Source: Prevotella herbatica (GTDB lineage: Bacteria; Bacteroidota; Bacteroidia; Bacteroidales; Bacteroidaceae). From it: 64,000 nucleotides of DNA. The position numbers were made by a program, and so were the translations under genes. Position 1 is the first letter of the stretch. Every line of letters begins with the position of its first letter. The stretch is taken from contig NZ_AP024484.1 in assembly GCF_017347605.1 (NCBI RefSeq), positions 496,001 through 560,000 of the forward strand, written 5' to 3'. Below are positions 28,372-36,607 of this stretch, piece by piece. A model generated the notes under the pieces. It saw only the letters and a program-made list of their open reading frames with translations, had not been told where the DNA came from and did not search any database.

Positions 28372-28479
28372 TTATCCTGCCATCCATACCGTGCAGCTAA
28401 GTAGCGCTGTGAGCGCTGCGATTAACCATATTAAGTTGGTTATGATTTTAATTAAGTCGTTGAAATCATGATAGCTCAC
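28372..28479 (-). CDS. Tiny hydrophobic peptide, probable lipopeptide (GTG start)
   Basis: A 35-residue frame with a GTG start lies 4 bp after the smalltalk gene. It reads SYHDFNDLIKIITNLIW then LIAALTALLSCTVWMAG, with a lipobox-like ALLSC. It has the same length as the smalltalk peptide and lies between it and the operon terminator. Similar tiny peptides are common after HU-like genes in Bacteroidales. The function is unknown, and the start codon is inferred. Confidence 0.5.
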   Translation of the reverse strand: MSYHDFNDLIKIITNLIWLIAALTALLSCTVWMAG

Positions 28480-28483
28480 TCGG

Positions 28484-28591
28484 CTAGTTCTGTGTTTCGT
28501 TCTGTTGCGTTCCAAGCAACCCCAGAAGACTTGAAGCGATAGCGATTACTATCTTTATGATCCACGAAATATTTACTTTATTCTTATCCAT
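28484..28591 (-). CDS. Smalltalk-family small protein
   Basis: The 35-residue peptide begins MDKNKVNISWIIKIVIAIAS and continues SLLGLLGTQQ, with one hydrophobic helix. This matches the pattern of the Bacteroidales smalltalk proteins, which usually follow an HU-like DNA-binding protein, as here. No function is known. It is translated from the same transcript as the HU-like gene. Confidence 0.75.
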   Translation of the reverse strand: MDKNKVNISWIIKIVIAIASSLLGLLGTQQNETQN

Positions 28592-28664
28592 TGTTTTTGT
28601 TTGTTTTTAATTCGTTGTTTGTTTAAAGCAATGTCCCCCTGTGCGCATCAGGGGGGAGCAATGT

Positions 28665-29135
28665 TTATGGTTGAACGACTCCGCCGTTTGGATCACCTGC
28701 AGCTGATGCAGTTTTGATCTTGTTGTACTCGGCGTACTCCTTGACCTGCGTACCGGTTACCAATGCCTTGGTGCGTGTCTTTGAACCTGCGTCGACATGT
28801 GCTTCTGGACAGAAGCGGATGTTGACTTTCTTGATGTTCTTGGCTGCAGAGAATTCCTTGATACTTTCTGCGCCTACACATTTCAGTGTGAGCTTGAACG
28901 CACCTAGTCCTGCGATCTTTACGACCTTTGAGTCCTGAAGTTCGGCAGTCATCACCTCTGCGAGTTCTGTGAGTACCGCTAGTACATCACTCTTTTTAAC
29001 TGAGCAGTTTGCCTGAATCTTGTCTGCCATGTCAGCGAGTTCAGTTGTTCCGAGATAGACGGCACGAGCGTAAAACTTGTTATAGGTTTTCAGATTCTTT
29101 TTGTTCTTGTTCATGTAAATTTTGTAATTCAGCAT
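28665..29135 (-). CDS. HU-family DNA-binding protein (HU-related, Bacteroidales type)
   Basis: The 156-residue protein has an N-terminal ~120-residue HU/IHF-like fold (KFYARAVYLGTTELADMADK, DSKVVKIAGLGAFKLTLK, KNIKKVNIRFCPE) and an extended polar tail. This is the HU-related type of Bacteroidales with an extra N-terminal strand, probably a nucleoid or mobile-element associated DNA binder. It heads an operon with smalltalk and the tiny lipopeptide; such cassettes often sit near VapE-type genes, as here (33 kb). Confidence 0.87.
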   Translation of the reverse strand: MLNYKIYMNKNKKNLKTYNKFYARAVYLGTTELADMADKIQANCSVKKSDVLAVLTELAEVMTAELQDSKVVKIAGLGAFKLTLKCVGAESIKEFSAAKNIKKVNIRFCPEAHVDAGSKTRTKALVTGTQVKEYAEYNKIKTASAAGDPNGGVVQP

Positions 29136-29260
29136 GTTTCTTTTTCCTTTCGTTTTAAATTGTTTTTTACTGTTTGAGACTTGCTGAAAGCGTTATATAT
29201 GTGCACCTATAATGTTCCTCCTTTCATTAAGCCCAGTCACTTGATTTTCAAATGACACGG

Positions 29261-29291
29261 CAAAGGTACTCGTATTTTTCCGAGCATGCAA
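29261..29291 (-). promoter_or_regulatory. Promoter of the HU-like operon
   Basis: On the minus strand TTG (29289-29291), 20 bp, TACCTTTG (29261-29268). Transcription would start near 29255, leaving a ~120-nt leader. Confidence 0.6.
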
Positions 29292-29331
29292 TGAAATAAG
29301 GTTTGGGGTGTTAGCCAAAGTAACATAACGG

Positions 29332-29459
29332 TCTGTTCTCCCGCTGATTCCCTCTGATATTCTTTTGTTTTATTACTCGTTCTTTGCATGTGTAAAATGG
29401 CCGATTATATCGCAGATCTCGCAGATTCACGCAGACAAAAGACAGATGGGTACTGCGTA
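29332..29459. repeat. Dispersed CTCGCAGAT/ATCTGCG repeat, copy d
   Basis: Contains TTCTCCCGCTGATTCCC and ATCTCGCAGATTCACGCAG followed by ACAAAAGACAGAT, the last also in copy e. It runs directly into the duplicated segment at 29460. Confidence 0.65.
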
Positions 29460-29710
29460 ACACTGTGAGAATATATCGCAGCACTTTCTTTCATAGCTAT
29501 TTGGTATCTACTAAAATCGTGCATATCTATAGTTTAGAATAGCGCAATACTAAGATTAATTCGTTCTTTATTTCTAATAATTACTTATAAGTAGTTGTTA
29601 TAAGCTTGAACAAAAAAAATAACGCCTAAATGTTTTGTAACACATAGGCGTTATCTCTATCTTAGCTGTTGATTATCTTTTTGCTAAGAATAGTAGTTAT
29701 AATCGTATCC
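29460..29710. repeat. Duplicated segment, copy 2, with 3' remnant of the 110-residue gene
   Basis: This aligns with 23315-23578, including the terminator-type hairpin at 29623-29650 (CGCCTAAATGTT/AACACATAGGCG, T-run on the minus strand). The reverse strand at 29672-29710 encodes TIITTILSK, the tail of the 110-residue protein. The homology ends two bases before the RhuM-Fic stop codon. The rest of the paralogue is gone. Confidence 0.7.
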
Positions 29711-29711
29711 C

Positions 29712-30689
29712 CTAGTTTGTGCAGTTCTTATTAATAAGATTTACAACCACTTTAACCATGATATCCTTCTCTTCTGTGCGGCTCTCGGCAATCATCAATG
29801 TAAGTGCAACGAGAGTTCCGTCACTAATACGTTTTCTGCGATTTGTATCATATAGAATACCATTATTCTGCATAAACCATAAGAACAATGTAGCCGCAAT
29901 ACGTTTATTTCCATCACTGAAAGAATGATTTTTTGTAACTAAATATAGCAACATTGCCGCCTTTTCTTCTACTGATGGATATAAATCAACACCTCCAAAA
30001 GTTTGATAAATCTGTCCAACAGAACTCTTAAAGGAATCATCCTTCTCATTTCCAAACCATCGACTTCCACCGAACTTCACTTCTAGCTGTTGAATAGCTG
30101 CCATCGCATTATCGTAAGTAGCATGGAAAAGCTCTTCTTGTGTTGTTTGTTCCACTGCAAGCTGTTGGTAGTCGTAGCGGTCGAGCGTATCTAGAGCATA
30201 GGTGTAATCGGAAACCACACTGATTAGTTGTTGACTTTCGTCGGTAGTAAGTTCTGATTGTGAGTTTACTGTACGTCCTAAAATCTGCACTAAATGACAA
30301 AGCTCTTCATATTTTCTTGAAGCAATACTATTATTGATGGCATATCCTTTTACAAGATAGTCCTTCAATATCCGGTTTGCCCAAATACGGAATTGAGTAC
30401 CTCGTTTGCTCTTTACCCGATATCCCACAGATATGATTACATCAAGGGAATAGTAAGGAACTGGCTTGTCAGAAAAAGGAACGTGTAAAAAATGCACGTT
30501 GCTTTCTTTCTCTAATTCCCCTTCCTTAAAAACATTAATAATGTGACGTCTAATATTAGAAGCCTCCTTTTGGAACAGTTCAGTCATTTGATTAACATTT
30601 AACCACACTGTCTCGTTTTCAAGCTTAACATCAATAGCCGTCTGCCCATCGCTTGCGGTATAGATTATAATTTTATCATTCAATTCCAT
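29712..30689 (-). CDS. RhuM-type protein with C-terminal Fic/Doc domain
   Basis: The 325-residue protein has an N-terminal RhuM-like domain (IIIYTASDGQTAIDVKLENETVWL, first part; VNQMTELF; GYRVKSKRGTQFRIWA) and a C-terminal Fic/Doc domain. The complete active motif runs from H255: HSFSDGNKRIA. Fic proteins transfer AMP or phosphate to targets; Doc-like DGNKR members can phosphorylate EF-Tu. No inhibitory (S/T)xxxE(G/N) motif is obvious to me. No antitoxin gene is adjacent. The stop codon sits against the duplicated remnant, and a TATCTTTG element lies at 30850-30857. Confidence 0.87.
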   Translation of the reverse strand: MELNDKIIIYTASDGQTAIDVKLENETVWLNVNQMTELFQKEASNIRRHIINVFKEGELEKESNVHFLHVPFSDKPVPYYSLDVIISVGYRVKSKRGTQFRIWANRILKDYLVKGYAINNSIASRKYEELCHLVQILGRTVNSQSELTTDESQQLISVVSDYTYALDTLDRYDYQQLAVEQTTQEELFHATYDNAMAAIQQLEVKFGGSRWFGNEKDDSFKSSVGQIYQTFGGVDLYPSVEEKAAMLLYLVTKNHSFSDGNKRIAATLFLWFMQNNGILYDTNRRKRISDGTLVALTLMIAESRTEEKDIMVKVVVNLINKNCTN

Positions 30690-30973
30690 AGCTTAACTTT
30701 TTAAATAGATTAAGTACATTCTGCTTGCTCTCTTTTTCCTGTTTTAGTAAATTAGAAAGTTCAACTTACAGTGCTTCATCTTTATATTCGAATATTCACA
30801 AAATCCTTTCGATGATCTGTGATTTACAATAATTTAGTGACCAATTATGCAAAGATAACAAAATTATGACAAAAAAAGACACATTTACCCCAATTAATTA
30901 TATCAACAAGTAAATTGCCATTTCCCAAAAACACTGCCATACCTTTACCCTTCCCTTATATGTGTAAACGGAC

Positions 30974-31126
30974 AATTCTCTCGCTGATTAAGCAGATTCA
31001 CGCAGACAAAAGACAGATACCACATAGTGGAGATACAGCAATTTATGTAGTTTGCTATTTGTCTGCGACCTCTGCGTTATCTGCAAGAGAATAACACGCA
31101 AGAGGACTCAAGCTATCTGTGAGGGA
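30974..31126. repeat. Dispersed CTCGCAGAT/ATCTGCG repeat, copy e
   Basis: Begins TTCTCTCGCTGATTAAGCAG, shares ACGCAGACAAAAGACAGAT with copy d, and ends CTGCGTTATCTGCAAGAGA followed by ATAACACGCAAGAGGACTCA as in copies c and f. The wider 30690-31439 gap holds no gene apart from the RNA candidate below. Confidence 0.7.
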
Positions 31127-31232
31127 CGCTTGCTCTTTCCTCGTTCTTCCCTTATGTGTTTTAAACGGCCGTTTCATAACTAGTAATAGCTCAAAAACAA
31201 ATAAAATCGCACTTAAATATTTAGGAAAAGAC

Positions 31233-31323
31233 TTGCAACAATAAAAAATATGAAGTACTTTTGCATCACTAGAACCTGCCAAGCCTCTTTACAATGCTTA
31301 AATTGGCGGGTCGTTTTATTTTT
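31233..31323 (+). ncRNA. Promoter plus hairpin: candidate short RNA or attenuator
   Basis: TTG (31233-31235), 20 bp, TACTTTTG (31256-31263) form a good promoter. Transcription would start near 31269 and meet at once a 9-bp stem (ACCTGCCAA 31274-31282 with TTGGCGGGT 31303-31311, one wobble pair) followed by CGTTTTATTTTT. The product would be an RNA of ~55 nt ending at an intrinsic terminator. It could be an attenuator leader for the antitoxin-like fragment at 31440 or a stand-alone RNA. Confidence 0.35.
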
Positions 31324-31439
31324 ATACCATGAGATTTTTCTATAAACAGCATTTATTCCTTAAGTCTCAGTATTGATTTGATTCTAGCACAATGAACTCA
31401 TTAGAAACTAAAAATAACATATAAAAAAATAGAAAAGAG

Positions 31440-31574
31440 ATGAAACTTTACACACATGAAGAAATGCTCAACAAGACAATTGGAGAGCATGGCACTGCTG
31501 AACGTGCAAATTATGATGCACGTATGGATGATGAAATAACAAAACATACTAACTATAATCAATCACAAAACTAA
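31440..31574 (+). pseudogene. Truncated N-terminal fragment of an XRE/HigA-like antitoxin
   Basis: This 44-residue frame (MKLYTHEEMLNKTIGEHGTA, then ERANYDARMDDEI) resembles the N-terminal arm of Bacteroidetes HigA-type antitoxins, which normally continues into a helix-turn-helix domain absent here. It may be a decayed gene or a peptide of its own. Confidence 0.4.
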
Positions 31575-31679
31575 TAAAATGAAAGCAATGATAATAGGTA
31601 TTATTTTTATATCAGATGCCTTTCTATAATGTCATTGATTTTATTTTTTATAAATGAAAGCAGTTTGTAAAATATGGAT

Positions 31680-32041
31680 AATATACTAAAGAAACTTCAA
31701 AGCTACCTGGATTTACTGAAACTAAAGAACCGCGTTTCCGCTCACAAGAGAATTCTTTTTCTATAGAGTTGCGAAACAATAATTATGTATTGAAGAAGAA
31801 TGGCACTTTAAATGGCACTATAAATGGCACTTTAAAATTAAGAGAATTTGATCGTTCAATTATTCATATATTGATAGAGGATCCTATTATCACAAGAGAG
31901 GAACTTGCAGAAAAAATGAATGTATCAATTAGAACTATTCAAAGAGAGCTAGATGATTTGAAAAAGAGAAAAATCATTATGCGTGTGGGTTCAAGAAAAA
32001 CTGGTAAATGGATGGTTAACCAGAATGAAGAGAAAGCATGA
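31680..32041 (+). pseudogene. C-terminal remnant of an AlbA_2/ATP-binding transcriptional regulator
   Basis: The frame is open from 31682 but lacks an ATG until far inside (only a TTG at 31769). It reads KLPGFTETKEPRFR, then an NGTLNGTINGTL linker, then a winged-helix HTH (REELAEKMNVSIRTIQRELD, GSRKTGKWMV). This is the typical C-terminus of AlbA_2-domain regulators with an NG-rich linker. The large N-terminal part is missing, so this is a broken gene. The HTH could still be expressed. Confidence 0.6.
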
Positions 32042-32112
32042 ATAAAATTGGAAAAAAAATTAGAAGATAAGCCTAATGCGGCCTTGCTGTATTAGGCTGC
32101 GCTATATTCGTC

Positions 32113-32275
32113 ATCTGCGTTATCTGCGAGAGAATAACACGCAAGAGTACTCAAGCTATCTGCACAATGAAGAAACCCAATTGTCTCTCGCAGATTACAC
32201 AGATAATCGCAGATAAACCACAAAACAACTCAAATTGTCTTTCTCTACGTAATAATACAGCTTGCTGCATTTCTA
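32113..32275. repeat. Dispersed CTCGCAGAT/ATCTGCG repeat, copy f
   Basis: TCTGCGTTATCTGCGAGAGA at 32115-32134 and TCTCTCGCAGATTACACAGA at 32184-32203 match the first two arms of copy c. The middle (GAAGAAACCC) and the right part (TTTCTCT, AGCTTGCTGCATT) are also shared. Confidence 0.75.
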
Positions 32276-32303
32276 TGTTTTACTATTGCTCTTAAATTAG
32301 CAA

Positions 32304-32708
32304 TTAAGCCAAATTTTCTGGGCGATAAGCACTCTTGTAGAAGTCATAAAATGCAAAAAAATGATTGCCATCTATAAGAATACCATTAGTAGCATCTTTA
32401 GAAAACGCAATATGATTTTTATCTATACGATAAAAATGATAAGTTCCCAAATCCATCAAGTATTTATCATTGCTATCCAAAGCGCAATCTTTTATCGTGC
32501 CGTCACTCAAAAATACATAAACCTCTGCACAAACGCCATTTTCCATATGATCTGCAGGAGTAAAACGATGAATCCATACAGTATTCGCAAATTGTTTATC
32601 TATGCCCTCATCGTCCTTACTGCATGCCGTAAAGGTATTCAACAATAACAATATAAGACTAATCGTCAAAAAACACTTCTTCGATGTAACTAATAATCTA
32701 AATTTCAT
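32304..32708 (-). CDS. Small lipoprotein of unknown function
   Basis: The 134-residue protein has a lipoprotein signal (LTISLILLLLNTFTACSKDD) followed by a beta-rich domain (NTVWIHRFTP, AEVYVFLSDGTIKDC, GTYHFYRIDKNHIAF). The short motifs resemble the many small Bacteroidales lipoproteins with a lipocalin-like fold, but I cannot assign a family. It lies between repeat copy f and the VapE gene. Confidence 0.65.
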   Translation of the reverse strand: MKFRLLVTSKKCFLTISLILLLLNTFTACSKDDEGIDKQFANTVWIHRFTPADHMENGVCAEVYVFLSDGTIKDCALDSNDKYLMDLGTYHFYRIDKNHIAFSKDATNGILIDGNHFFAFYDFYKSAYRPENLA

Positions 32709-32993
32709 TTATAGTTTTTTTAATTCTATGCAAAGGTATATATTGAATACATAATTAAGGGAATAAACAAATTGACTTTTTTATAAATTAACTTAAGCAA
32801 GTTTAAAACTATCAAAACAGATATTTAGTTTACACATATTATATAACTTACAAAATCGACATTCAGTTATTTTACCCATATCATATTTACATTTTTTTAC
32901 TAGCAAAAAGTGTCTAAATCAATAGTTTTATTTTGGACTCCATTAATAAAAACTAAACTCCACTTCCCCCCTCCTCCCACCATCTAATAAATT

Positions 32994-33096
32994 TTAGCTA
33001 CGAAGCTACGGCACCATACCAATCCTCTGATATTCACCCTGTTACATATTCACCACCTCACTTTTTAGCTACGTCAAGCTACGGCTTAGCTACGTT
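32994..33096. repeat. AGCTACG repeats, left of the VapE gene
   Basis: TAGCTACGAAGCTACGG at 32997-33013 and TAGCTACGTCAAGCTACGG with a further TAGCTACG at 33067-33094; the last copies run into the end of the VapE gene. The reverse complement CGTAGCT is repeated on the other side of the gene at 35276-35377. The rest of the 32709-33078 gap is AT-rich and featureless. Confidence 0.6.
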
Positions 33097-35127
33097 CTCA
33101 GCAAGGAAATATTCGAGACGCTTGTTGCGGATGAATTTGTATTTGCCGTTGCGCAAGATGTGACCAACTCTCATGATGTTGCTCTTGTTCAGTTCTATGT
33201 TTCTGTATTTCTCCTTCATCCGCGCCACAATCTCCGTCACCGTCATGCGTATTGCGACATCAGTCTTCAGGGGGCGATGAAACATGTCTGAGAATATCTC
33301 GTCTATGCAGTCGTATTGCTGAAAAACACCGTTGCTGATCTGAATTACTTGCTCGTCCTCGTTATCGAAATATGTCTTCATCCCAGCCCTTATCTCGGCT
33401 ACTGCCTGAGCATACATCTGCGCATAATCTACCGTTGCCGACGTGTCTATGCGATCGTTCACCTGAACGCACATATATCTTCGTGAACCCGTACTGTCGT
33501 TTAGTGGCTGAGGATTATTCGTCGTCGCCACAAACGCCGCATAACGCTGATGCTGCTGCACAATACTCTCATACAGATTGCGATATTTCACGTCTGCCGT
33601 TGTGAGCATGTATTTCAGAAATGCCGTCTGACGCTTTGAAATACTGTCATACTCGTCGATGTTTACCAGCAGAAACCTCGTCAAAGCCTTCACTGCGTCG
33701 TTGCGCTTTGCAAAGTCCACTCTGTCGGTGTAATACACCAGTAGTTCCTCTGGCAGAATCATTCTGCAGAATGTCGACTTGCCGTCACCCTGAGCACCTA
33801 CAAGCATGGGCACCATTGAGTTGCCGTGCATCACGTTACGCCCCATCCACTGGCTCACCATACCACGGAACCACAGATGAAAATACTGCGCCCAGTCCCT
33901 GAAATCCGTCTGCACCCTGCTCGCAAAGCGTTCTATGCGCTCTTCGCCGTCCCATTCAGGCAATGCCGAGATATACTCCGTTATCGGGTCGAAACTTTCA
34001 ACAAACGTTGATTCAACAAACCGCTTGATGTCCTTGTCCCATGCGTCTATGCCTTCAGCTTTTGCGTTGATTGTCATCGTGTTGTAGACTTCCTTTGTAA
34101 GCGGATGCCACGAGAATATGTAACTATCTTTGGTATGGTATTCACAGTCGCCGGTGATGATGTTTCTGCGAAACGCATAGCGTACAAAGAGAAATTGGCG
34201 AAGCCGTGCCTGATCAATTGTTGGTTTCGGTACTACACAGCTTGAAGGGGGAATGTTCACGTCGTAAACATTGCGGAAGCAGTTGCGCACGATAATCTCA
34301 ATGTTCTTTGCAAACGCATACCTCAATGTCCTGCTCACGGCAAACTCCTCTTCCAGTCCGTTGCGCTGACAATCTTTGGCAAGTATTGTCAACATCTCGT
34401 CTGTGTCCTCATAGCCGCCGTTTTCAACCACATTGCGATAGCACATCAGATATTTGATCATCGACATCTGATGCTTGTCAAAATCGGGCAGCATGTCGTT
34501 ATGTGCCACAATGGGATACCTGATGATGCTGCGCTGTAGCTTGTCTGTCTGCGCCACATCACTCAAGGGCTTACTCACGACCATTTTCACCGCATTTGGA
34601 TTGTAGAATATGCTTTCGTCGCACGACATACAGCAGCCGTTTTCCACTCCAGGACATACTGCTTCGCACTGCGTACCGAGTTCTGCCTCATAAAACTTAG
34701 CCGCCATGATGTGTGCCGTCTGATGAAACATTGCGATGTCCTTGTCGTCTGTCGGCAGACTACCATCTGGCAACGCAAAAGGCACGACTATCTTCAATGT
34801 CTTGGCAGACGAACCCACGAAGCAGAGCAGTGTCTGCGGAAGTGCCGAAGCCAGAAACTTGTAGTTGGCTGTCCAACCGCCTTCTGCACGAAAAGAGAGC
34901 ATCACAAGTCCGGTATAGCCCTTACCCATAGAGAAATATACGTGTGGAAGTCGTTCTGTCTCCTCAAATTTCGTGTTTTCAAGGTTGATAGAAGCGCCAA
35001 GTTTGTATTTCAAGCTGTCACGGAGCTTCTGGAACTTGCAATTTTTCACTTGATTGCAGAATTCATCAAGACTGATAAGCTTTTGTTTCTTCTCTCCTCT
35101 TGATTTATACACATATTTGATATTCAT
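33079..35127 (-). CDS. VapE/VirE-type primase-helicase-like protein (BT4734/BF3469 family)
   Basis: The 682-residue protein has a VirE/BT4734-like N-terminal part (GLVMLSFRAEGGW near the start), a P-loop NTPase of the virulence-associated E family with Walker A GAQGDGKST and IDEYDSISKRQ, and a C-terminal DUF3874-like winged region. Such proteins are encoded by prophages and integrated elements and are related to D5/VapE replicative helicases. Inverted AGCTACG repeats lie on both sides. Confidence 0.85.
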   Translation of the reverse strand: MNIKYVYKSRGEKKQKLISLDEFCNQVKNCKFQKLRDSLKYKLGASINLENTKFEETERLPHVYFSMGKGYTGLVMLSFRAEGGWTANYKFLASALPQTLLCFVGSSAKTLKIVVPFALPDGSLPTDDKDIAMFHQTAHIMAAKFYEAELGTQCEAVCPGVENGCCMSCDESIFYNPNAVKMVVSKPLSDVAQTDKLQRSIIRYPIVAHNDMLPDFDKHQMSMIKYLMCYRNVVENGGYEDTDEMLTILAKDCQRNGLEEEFAVSRTLRYAFAKNIEIIVRNCFRNVYDVNIPPSSCVVPKPTIDQARLRQFLFVRYAFRRNIITGDCEYHTKDSYIFSWHPLTKEVYNTMTINAKAEGIDAWDKDIKRFVESTFVESFDPITEYISALPEWDGEERIERFASRVQTDFRDWAQYFHLWFRGMVSQWMGRNVMHGNSMVPMLVGAQGDGKSTFCRMILPEELLVYYTDRVDFAKRNDAVKALTRFLLVNIDEYDSISKRQTAFLKYMLTTADVKYRNLYESIVQQHQRYAAFVATTNNPQPLNDSTGSRRYMCVQVNDRIDTSATVDYAQMYAQAVAEIRAGMKTYFDNEDEQVIQISNGVFQQYDCIDEIFSDMFHRPLKTDVAIRMTVTEIVARMKEKYRNIELNKSNIMRVGHILRNGKYKFIRNKRLEYFLAENVAKP

Positions 35128-35160
35128 TGTTGTAGAAATTTAAATTATAAATTATCATTT

Positions 35161-35267
35161 GCGTTTTACGAAGCATTGCAGTGCGTTTTACGATGTTTCG
35201 CCTTGCGTTTGTCGATGTTTTACCTTGCGTTTTCAATCATATTGCAGTGCATTACTTCGTAAAACGC
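35161..35267. repeat. 107-bp element with 13-bp inverted ends and internal repeats
   Basis: Arms GCGTTTTACGAAG (35161-35173) and CTTCGTAAAACGC (35255-35267) are perfect inverted repeats. Inside, ATTGCAGTGC occurs twice (35175-35184, 35241-35250) and GCGTTTTACGATGTTT-like units recur about three times. It lies just upstream of the VapE gene. The density of short direct repeats is iteron-like. Confidence 0.65.
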
Positions 35268-35275
35268 AGAAATTT

Positions 35276-35377
35276 ACGTAGCTTGAACGTAGCTTATCGT
35301 AGCTAAATTCAATCTTTTTTCGTTGCAAACCACTGACTGATAATCAGATAAGTCAATGACGTAGCTTCGTAGCTATT
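35276..35377. repeat. CGTAGCT repeats, right of the VapE gene
   Basis: CGTAGCT occurs about five times (35276 to 35374 region, such as ACGTAGCTTGAACGTAGCTT and TCGTAGCTA), in the opposite orientation to the copies at 32994-33096. Confidence 0.6.
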
Positions 35378-35390
35378 TTGTTTGCAAACC

Positions 35391-35593
35391 TCATGGCATG
35401 CCCCCAGAATCCAGTTCCCTGAGTATGCGCCTTACCCTAGAGGGTTTGATGTAGTACTCGTATTTACACTGGTTGCATACCTGTCGATAAGTTCCCGACT
35501 TCATGCGTTCTAACTTCTGTTTAGGAAGTTCACGCCCGCATTTCTGGCATCTGATTGTTTCGGGGAGTGTTCCCCGATTGATAAATTTGACAT
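35391..35593 (-). pseudogene. Small zinc-ribbon protein gene with an apparent 1-nt deletion
   Basis: A frame ending at the TGA 35391-35393 encodes TIRCQKCGRELPKQ, then ERMKSGTYRQVCNQCKYEYY and IKPSRVRRILRELD: two CxxC pairs forming a zinc ribbon. It has no usable start codon. An ATG at 35593 in another frame reads MSNL; restoring one A after TTA would join it to INRGTLPETIRC, giving a protein of ~66 residues. The gene lies 24 bp after the helicase in the replication module. Confidence 0.55.
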
Positions 35594-35617
35594 AATCGTT
35601 GTTTTAAAAGTTTATAT

Positions 35618-36553
35618 TTAGAACGGCTCTACATCCTCATCATCCTCAAACGGAAGCTCCTGCACGATCGGCGTTGCATTAATCCAGTTGTCGTAATCAT
35701 ACTGCAATGGCGTGTAGATGATGTCGTTCTTTTCATCGTACGTCTCCGTGCAACCGATGAACCTACCCGTCTTGCGGTCGAACTTTAACGCACACTTGCC
35801 AGTCTGACCTAAATGCCGAAACCTTATCTTCAGCACGTTTACGAAAGTGAGATCACGCTCCTTGTCACGATTCAGAATGATTCCGTAATCGCACTTGTTG
35901 TAGAAGTCTGCCGAACCGGCTATGTCGTACAGACTCGCTGCCCTCTCCGTCTTTCCGAAGTCATCAGGCTTCTTCGGATGCGCCACCACAATCACGAATA
36001 CATTCTGCTGATGAGCGAACGCCACTATCTTCTTCAGCACGTCACTGATTTTCTGCGTGTCGTTTGCACCCGCTATCATCGGCAAGTCAACATAGTTGAA
36101 AGGGTCCAGCGCAAACACACTGATGCCGTAACGCTGCTTCAGTTGCAACGCCACATGAAGGATGTCGTCGATTGCTGCACCGCCCTCACCGTCGATGTGA
36201 TAGATGTTATCACCCAACCAGTTTATGGCGTTCTGCATCATCTGCTTAGGCATCTTGTCCTTGTGGAACTTCGTTGCCGTGAGTATCTCGGCAAGCTCCA
36301 TGTAGTGCAGTTCCGTAGGGTACTTCTCAGGCGTGAATATCGCCGTCTTCCAACCGTACTGACGAGCCAGACTGAGAATGATGAAGTCCTCAAACGAACT
36401 CTTACCCGTTCCTGGATATCCGCTTATCACCATGATTCTGCCAAGTTCAAAACGCACAAGATGATCAAAACCCTTCACGCCGATTGTCAGACCAGGTTTC
36501 AAACCCTCCTGATAAATCACGTCGAGTCGCCCACTGATGTCGTTCAGTGTCAC
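35618..36553 (-). pseudogene. Phage-type replicative helicase half of a split primase-helicase
   Basis: The 311-residue RecA-like DnaB/T7 gp4-type helicase domain has Walker A SGYPGTGKSS, a Walker B-like ISVFALDPFNYVD, and FVIVVAHPKK. The GTG at 36553 is the first start after an in-frame TAG at 36608-36610. Between the TAG and this start the frame reads ACIGECIKAATDCPIAGA, a natural continuation of the primase half. The two halves are therefore one T7 gp4-like primase-helicase gene (35618-37426) interrupted by an amber codon. The helicase could still be made by reinitiation. Confidence 0.75.
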
Positions 36554-36607
36554 CGCTCCCGCAATCGGGCAGTCTGTAGCTGCCTTGATGCACTCGCCGA
36601 TACAAGC

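Noticed and set aside
33372..34011. Several plus-strand frames
   Set aside because: They are antisense shadows of the VapE gene.
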